Of a DNA stretch of 13,080 bases, positions 8,215-13,080 are shown in pieces. The position numbers and the translations under genes are program-made. The number at the start of each line of letters is the position of its first letter. The stretch's first letter is position 1. This DNA comes from Larix sibirica. Its lineage: Eukaryota; Streptophyta; Pinopsida; Pinales; Pinaceae. The stretch spans positions 1 to 13,080 of the forward strand of contig NWUY0304149934.1 in NCBI GenBank assembly GCA_004151065.3. Direction: 5' to 3'. Under the pieces are notes generated by a model. The model saw only the letters and a program-made list of their open reading frames with translations. It was not told where the DNA came from and searched no databases.

Positions 8215-9118
8215 CCTGCAAAATCGTGATACATCCAAAGGTACCATATTCTATTAAACCTTTAAATCTCAGGTCAAGCATTCATACTGGGCTCAGACGC
8301 TAAGTCGAGACAAGTTCGTCATTGGAGGTTGAACCTGGGACGCAACTGCCCCGTGTCAGATGATATCACAGGATTCCATCCTTATCATAATTACCTGCTT
8401 CTAAATTCGAATCCACAAGAGACCGCAGCGAGAATGCTTATTCGATTGCTTCTTACGTTGCCATTCAAACATTGAATTTTAAATGTTATTGCTAGTGAAA
8501 TCGATAGCAATCTTATCATTGTCCTAGTCAACAATATCTTACAATTATTGCCATGTTAAATAGTCTTTCTCTTTGTCTGTAATTCAAAGCAAAACCCCCA
8601 CTACTTAACTAATATCAATAATTAAAAAACGAATCAACGAGGTTTAAGTTTTATAATCAGTTTTGGGTGTTTGGGCTGCTGCTTCAGATTTGTGAATGAA
8701 TTGACGTGGTGGAAGAAGTCATCCGTGGCCAAGTTGTGCACGTAAACAGGATCTTATCTAAATGTGTGGACCTGAGACACATCTTACCATCGTGGATTTC
8801 GATTTCGTTCCATATTACTTGGCTACGACTCAATTTCCTTTTTTTGGGGGGGGGAAATGTGTTCCTGTAAAAATCATGTCCATATGATTTCCATTTTATA
8901 ATAATAACAGGAGAGTGGATCTGATCGGTAGTTACATGATCTGGACAAATTTAGTTTAATGTTTCTCGGAGATTTCCTTGGAGGTCTAGTTTGATTCAGA
9001 TTAACGTTGGATCTTATCGATTCAAACAATAAATTGTATCAAATTTATCTAATTATTAAGTAAGAAAATCACCAAACCATAACCATCAAATGATAAAGAA
9101 TCAGAATCTGCCTGTCAT
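8215..9118. other. Upstream flank of the aminotransferase gene, no gene seen
   Basis: AT-rich sequence with no convincing ORF. It holds a GACGTGG motif (8703-8709), about 540 bp upstream of the expected transcription start, that could be a second ACGT-core element. It also holds a 9-bp G-run near 8846-8855 and a GGTTCAACC B-box-like string on the minus strand near 8327-8336, which lacks a clear A box. Confidence 0.4.
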
Positions 9119-9332
9119 GTTTTCGTCCCCAAATTTTCTTCCCAATGGAATGGAAATTGAAAAGCCAAAACGATAACATTCACTGTTCTTGTTTCGGCCC
9201 CAATTTTCCTTTCCCTGCGAATTGGAAGGTATAAAGCAAAGCCATGATGGCGATTGTCCCGGTTTCGTCCCCCATTTTCCTTCCCCGTGGATGGAAAGTT
9301 GAAAAGTGAAGCCATTTTCAATGTGAGCAAGT
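9119..9332. repeat. Three diverged 71-bp tandem repeats
   Basis: Units begin GTTTTCGTCCCC (9119), GTTTCGGCCCC (9191) and GTTTCGTCCCCC (9262). Each is followed by a CCAATTTTCCTTCCC-like string and a GGAA(A/T)GG...AAAGCCA stretch. The step is 71-72 bp. The minus-strand ORF at 9115-9351 simply reflects the repeat and has no domain. Confidence 0.8.
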
Positions 9333-9392
9333 GGAATTCAAAGTCTACCATTTAGATGATGGCGAGTGAAAGCATGCTATGCTCTGTGCTGC

Positions 9393-9728
9393 CAATGTGA
9401 ATGGAGAATGAATAGAAGTGCTTTCAATGTGAATGGAGAATGAATAGAGTCAGATACCAACATCAAATCATCAAGCCAAGAAAATAATGGAATGTAACCA
9501 AATTGGTGTTAACAACATCAAATCATCAAGCCAAGAAAATAATGGAATGTAACCAAATTGGTGTTAACAACATCAAATCATCAAGCCAAAGAAAATAATA
9601 GAATGTAACCAAATTGGTGTGAATGGAGAATGAAAAGAGTCAGAAAATTGTAGAGGATATCTTGAGTTTGGTTACCAACATCAAATCATCAAACCAAGAA
9701 AATAATGGAATGTAACCAAATTGGTGTG
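9393..9728. repeat. Higher-order repeat: 32-bp and 55-bp units
   Basis: CAATGTGAATGGAGAATGAA occurs at 9393 and 9425 (32-bp step), and its GTGAATGGAGAATGA core recurs at 9619. A 55-bp unit beginning AACATCAAATCATCAAG is repeated head to tail at 9459, 9514 and 9569, with a fourth copy at 9677. The fourth copy is again preceded by the GAATGGAGAATGA...GTCAGA module. This shows a larger composite unit that was itself duplicated, with about 30 bp present before copy four and missing before copy one. Confidence 0.88.
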
Positions 9729-9729
9729 C

Positions 9730-10287
9730 ATTGTGCTTACAGGTTGGAAAGAGGTTTCCATTAAAATGATGAAGTGCATGATGTAATATATAGAATAATG
9801 ACAAACAAAGGAATCTGAGCCGTTTGTAGTTCATGACAGAGCTAGGAATGCACTGTTGTTTAACGTCGACGGTGTGGAATAGTGCCAAATTATGGTATCC
9901 GCAGACCGCGAACTTGTGTTTTTAAGACACTTTTCGTATTAAGAATTTAGAAGTTTCTTGAACCTTAAAAGTCTCACCTAACATTACAGGATGAAGGAGC
10001 CGCAGGTCAAAGATATATCTATATATTTATTACTTTTCCATAAACCAGGTGTCAATTTCCGGCATAACTGTAGCATTATGTGCGGCACGTACATGTCATT
10101 TCTTTTATACTAAGTTGACAACATAGCATTTTCATTAAAATGGATAATTATCTTTAATTTTAATTTTATTACGTGAAACTTATTAACATTCACATTTATA
10201 AATTGATGAATGAAAATATAATATTTATATATATTTATTGATTTGTGTTCGTGATCATTTTGGGTTCTTTCGTTTTTGTTTGCTTTG
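9730..10287. other. AT-rich stretch without a visible gene
   Basis: No coding homology, long repeat or RNA gene was seen. Composition becomes strongly AT-rich from about 10110 (runs such as ATATTTATATATATTTATTG). The minus ORFs at 9640-9888 and 10110-10322 have low-complexity translations and look like chance frames. Confidence 0.5.
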
Positions 10288-10680
10288 TTTTTTTTTTTGA
10301 ATGGAAATTCTATTAAAACCAAAAAAGTTTATAAAGAGAAAGCGTGTGAGGAGGGAAATGAAAGAGAATTCAAATGTCTGCCGAGAACAACATTATTTTA
10401 CAATTTTGACCAGACCAAGATATATGCCAATTGGTTAAATGGACTAAATGCAAAAGAGAGTTTGAAACTTGTTAATTCCCCCACAGGCCGGTGATTATGG
10501 CCACAAATACTAGACGTATTTAGAACCCAAATTCTTGAAACAGAGACAAAACAAGATTCAAAGAGCACTAAGCTTTGGCGCAATCTATTCATCATCAAAG
10601 ATTAAGATAGGAGGAGAAGCAAATTGGTTGTCACCTAGGAATTCTTTCTTAGCTCTCGAGGTCTCGCCCAGCTAGAACAA

Positions 10681-11265
10681 CTACGGAGAGCGACGAAAAA
10701 TCAGTTGAGAGGCAATGGGGTTCATTGGAGCCCGACTGAAGGTTTTACCAGTTAATTCACGAGCTAAAGCATTAAGCTTGGCATTGAGGCGGGCATCTGA
10801 TTCCATTTGCACCTGGGTGAGACGATGAAGCCAACCCTCCAAGCGGATCATGTGCGCATCCAAATTCATTACCTGGGGGTCATCCTAGAACCGGTCCTTA
10901 GCATAGTCCAAAATGGTCTGTCCTAACAGTGATTTGGTATACCATAAAAGGCTGAGTGTTTTGGTGTACCGAGTTTCCCTGGTGCGGGTAGAACCAATGT
11001 TGTCGAACATACTCCCCAATTCCTCAATTAATTTGTATGGAGCAAGCTTTTGGTACTATCCCTGAATTCAAGCTTCCATGTTTAAGATACGGTCCCTGGC
11101 CGAAGGAGGAACCATACTATCAAAATAGACCTTGGCCTTCTCTTGGTTGCATACGACCCGAGGCATATGGGAGCAACGTGGACCATTTGTGGTTTTTTGC
11201 TTGGTGCTCTTATTGTGGACCATCTGTGGTTTTTTGCTTGGTGCTCTTACCATGGACCATGGCTA
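10681..11265 (-). pseudogene. Broken ORF of unknown family with predicted coiled-coil C-terminus (copy 1)
   Basis: A single minus frame runs from about 11265 to a TGA at 10683-10681. It reads through SARDRILNMEA, PYKLIEELGSMFDNIGS, KTLSLLWYTKSLLGQTILDY, QVMNLDAHMIRLEGW and SDARLNAKLNALARELTGK. Three in-frame stops interrupt it: TGA 11070-11068, TAG 11058-11056 and TAG 10887-10885. The first two sit in EA-stop-IQG-stop-YQK, where Trp codons (TGG) would be natural. The C-terminal part has a heptad-like pattern of Leu and Ala. I do not recognise the family; transposon origin is inferred from its surroundings and decay. Confidence 0.45.
11179..11262. repeat. 37-bp tandem repeat, about 2.3 copies
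   Basis: Units begin TGGACCATTTGTGG (11179), TGGACCATCTGTGG (11216) and TGGACCATGG (11253, partial). The first two copies differ at only a few bases. The 37-bp period is not a multiple of three, so the duplication shifts any reading frame through it and may mark where the minus-strand ORF lost its 5' part. Confidence 0.85.
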
Positions 11266-11456
11266 AAATTGAATCAGAGAGATAGCAAACGAAAGGAGAA
11301 CAAGAGCTGTGATGGCGAGGGTGGAGCAGGGCAAGAAAGGGGAGTCAAATAGAGAGCCAACGACGGAAGCTTTGTGGGCGAGGGCACTGATAACGATTTC
11401 TTTTCCTAGGCACAACTAGCAACCAATTCGTTTCTCGATCAAAAGTAGTATGAGAG

Positions 11457-11705
11457 ATGGAATTGAGAGCAGACGCTATGAATGTTAGAATGATGGCAGA
11501 CCTATGTGAAGGAGAGCAGGACGAAGTGCTGCCAGTTCTTGCAAGTGGGTCGGATTTGTCAGACCTTCCCATAATGCTTGTGGAGGGAAAAATTTCATTC
11601 CTTAATTACATGCAGACAAGCCTCTTGCTAGGTGGCCGTCCACTTGAGTCTTCCCACGCTCTGATCATGGGCATGCCACGAGGCCAAGGTAAGGGAAACA
11701 CTTAA
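11457..11705 (+). other. Unassigned 82-codon ORF (plus strand)
   Basis: It starts at ATG 11457 with TGA shortly upstream in the same frame, and ends at TAA. The translation is acidic in its middle (EGEQDEVLPVLASGSDLSDL) and then hydrophobic, without a motif I recognise. AAGGTAAGG near 11688-11696 looks like a splice donor, so this could be a single exon. An opposite-strand ORF (11572-11345) is also open. It may equally be chance. Confidence 0.2.
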
Positions 11706-11710
11706 TGTGG

Positions 11711-11930
11711 TTTTTTTTTTAAAATTTGAAGGACACGGGGGTGGGTTTTGATACACTTATGTTTGCACGGGTCACAAGGTCATTTAATACAATCTCTCTA
11801 GGTGCAACCACACGTTCAACCACTACCTCAAGGCGACCCCATGGCTTAAGGCTTGACCCTCATGGGAATTGAACCTTATCTACTAGTGAAAAACTCCTCG
11901 CCCTTCACCAATGGATCTAACCCCTTTGGA
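11711..11930 (-). mobile_element. tRNA-derived SINE
   Basis: Read on the minus strand, an A-box-like TAGATCCATTGG (11919-11908) and a near-perfect B box GGTTCAATTCC (11875-11865) are spaced as in a tRNA gene. They are followed by about 145 bp of unrelated body and an A-rich end (ten A at 11720-11711, after AAATTTT). The total of about 220 bp, the internal polymerase III promoter and the A-tail define a SINE. It depends on LINE enzymes for movement. A convincing target-site duplication was not found; CTTAATGTGG (11701) and CTTATGG (11943) are only loosely similar. Confidence 0.6.
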
Positions 11931-12389
11931 CTTTTTTTATTTCTTATGGTAATAAGGTGTTTATTCATAAATTATAAACATTATTCACATATTCCTTCGA
12001 CATCATAAATGCATTTCTCTGTTTAGGTATAAATAGCTATGTATCTTTGTAATTTTTCTATTTAGAATATTGATCTCATTTCAATTTTATTTGAATATGT
12101 TTTTCCTTTCTTAGATGTAAATTTTTTTCAACTTATATCTCATGTGCTTTGAGTAATTTTTATTAAATTTATTTGCATGACATGTGACAATTTTACTTGG
12201 AGTATCTTTGTCATTCTTAGGAGTTTGGAAAAGGGTTTTGATTTGAAGTCTTGCAAAACCATTTAATGGCACCAACATCACCAAAGATGTTATCAACCTA
12301 ATTAGGAAAACCAATTGTATATCTTAGGAATGTCATCAACGGTTGTGTTGCCAATATTGTTGCAAAGCTTGAGGCTATGGATTCGTGTA
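11931..12389. other. AT-rich spacer, no gene seen
   Basis: Strongly AT-rich DNA between the SINE and the next T-run. The minus ORF at 12111-12314 translates to a lysine-rich, low-complexity product without motifs and is not considered real. Confidence 0.5.
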
Positions 12390-13080
12390 TTTTTTTTAAC
12401 AAGAACACGAAATATAATATATTAAATGGAGAATAAGTTACAGATACAAAAAATTCCCTTTCAGGAAGGGAAGAGAAAAAAGGAGTCTGTGCAGTTCAAA
12501 ATTGAACAAAATCAACTTTCTAGTCTTGAAAATGATGCTTCCTATCTGTTCCAGGCTACTGTAATTTATCGAATATATCCTTATAAACTGCTTACGTAAC
12601 AGAAGACAAAAAAACATATAGCTATTCTAGAAAAAAGGGAACACTTCTACATTCCTGAGGCTAAGTTAGAGGAATGCCCACATGGGTCTACGAATCATCC
12701 TCCATCACGGAGATTTCTTCATGCTAGATTCCAAGGGCCGCTGAATCAGTGTACTTTTCAAGATCTTCCTTCATATCTTGCAGGGAAACTTCCATTTGTG
12801 CCAGACGAGCTTCAATCCTTTCATTTCCTTGTTGCAAGGTGTCGAACAACTGACTCTTCAGGGAGAAAAGAAATTGATTGAGACCTTCAAAGTTAGCTTG
12901 ATGAATCTCCTTCATACCTTGAATAACCTTCTGCATCACCTCAAGTTCTCTCACCTAGACCCGAGCATTGGTCTCGACGTCCTCAAAATGCGCATCAATC
13001 TGAATTATGTCCTGCCGGATGAGTTTTCTCTCATCCAGAGTGGCCCTTGAAGCTTCGAAAGCATTTCGAGCATGCTTCTT
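12390..13080 (-). mobile_element. Poly(A)-tailed retrosequence with a broken ORF, copy 2 (runs off the right edge)
   Basis: It has the same plan as the element at 10288: a T-run at 12390-12397, an AT-rich string (AACAAGAACACGAAATATAA), about 325 bp of noncoding DNA, then the stop of a minus-strand ORF at 12724. The shared layout and orientation, with an ORF of similar character, suggest two members of one family. The 5' end lies outside the window. Confidence 0.4.
12724..13080 (-). pseudogene. Broken coiled-coil ORF of unknown family, copy 2 (partial)
   Basis: The minus frame from 13080 reads KKHARNAFEASRATLDERK, RQDIIQIDAHFEDVETNAR, then a TAG at 12957-12955. It continues RELEVMQKVIQGMKEIHQ, FEGLNQFLFSLKSQLFDTL, GNERIEARLAQMEVSLQDM and KEDLEKYTDSAALGI to a stop at 12724-12726. 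The charged heptad pattern predicts a long coiled coil. The segment TLDERK...DIIQIDAH resembles TILDYAK...QVMNLDAH in copy 1. Function is unknown; a structural or assembly protein of a retroelement is one guess. Confidence 0.45.

Larger units (their letters stand above)
10288..11265 (-). mobile_element. Poly(A)-tailed retrosequence with a broken ORF, copy 1
   Basis: The plus strand shows an 11-T run at 10288-10298 followed by GAATGGAAATTCTATTAAAACC, the look of a LINE-type 3' end read backwards. About 380 bp of noncoding DNA then precedes the end of a minus-strand ORF (stop at 10681-10683). This layout fits an element, or an mRNA copied by LINE machinery, inserted on the minus strand. The 5' end is unclear; coding sense can be followed to about 11265. 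Confidence 0.45.

Noticed and set aside
8066-8281. 71-codon minus-strand ORF over the promoter and leader
   Set aside because: Its start lies upstream of the predicted TATA box. It overlaps the leader and the real start in a different frame and has no homology that I recognise.
8320-8345. GGTTCAACC string on the minus strand, a possible polymerase III B box
   Set aside because: No A box at suitable distance and no tRNA fold or A-tail. It is too weak to call a tRNA or SINE.
9115-9351. 78-codon minus-strand ORF
   Set aside because: It is the translation of the 71-bp tandem repeat, with no independent coding evidence.
9640-9888. 82-codon minus-strand ORF
   Set aside because: It overlaps the 55-bp repeat block, and its translation has no domain or conserved pattern.

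Overview
The window reads as nuclear DNA of a seed plant with a large, repeat-rich genome. A gymnosperm is plausible, but that is inferred only from the long introns packed with old retroelements. The one clear host gene lies on the minus strand. It is the 5' half of a tyrosine aminotransferase-family gene (TAT/NAAT/SUR1 type, PLP-dependent class I/II aminotransferase). Three coding exons are visible at 8077-8091, 7680-7981 and 4841-5180. They have GT-AG borders and matching phases and give about 219 residues. The C-terminal half, including the lysine that binds PLP, is not in the window. A compact promoter (G-box and TATA stretch at 8185-8213) sits just upstream.

Layout from left to right. 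1 to about 2640: a decayed L1-type LINE on the minus strand. It shows ORF1 (DUF4283-type domain plus a CCHC zinc knuckle) and the start of ORF2 (endonuclease domain), which runs off the left edge. About 2640 to 4840: apparent intron 3 sequence of the aminotransferase gene, including a 124-bp element with perfect 15-bp terminal inverted repeats (4367-4490). If the gene is intact, the LINE lies inside this intron. 5181-7679: intron 2, with a 98-bp/35-bp tandem repeat (about 5340-5715) and a tRNA-like SINE head followed by a decayed GGGCTGTCTC repeat cluster (6856-7352). 7982-8076: a 95-bp intron 1. 8215-9118: upstream flank without a visible gene. 9119-9728: a composite tandem-repeat block with units of 71, 32 and 55 bp. 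9730-10287: AT-rich, no gene seen.

From 10288 to the right edge are two similarly built minus-strand retrosequences (10288 to about 11265, and 12390 to beyond 13080). Each has a T-run at its low-coordinate end (a poly(A) tail in its own sense), 330-400 bp of noncoding DNA, and a broken ORF with a predicted coiled-coil C-terminus. They may be two members of one family. A tRNA-derived SINE (about 11711-11930, minus strand) lies between them.

Only the aminotransferase looks like a working host gene. Everything else recognisable is transposon debris or simple tandem repeats. No rRNA gene, intact tRNA gene or CRISPR array was seen.
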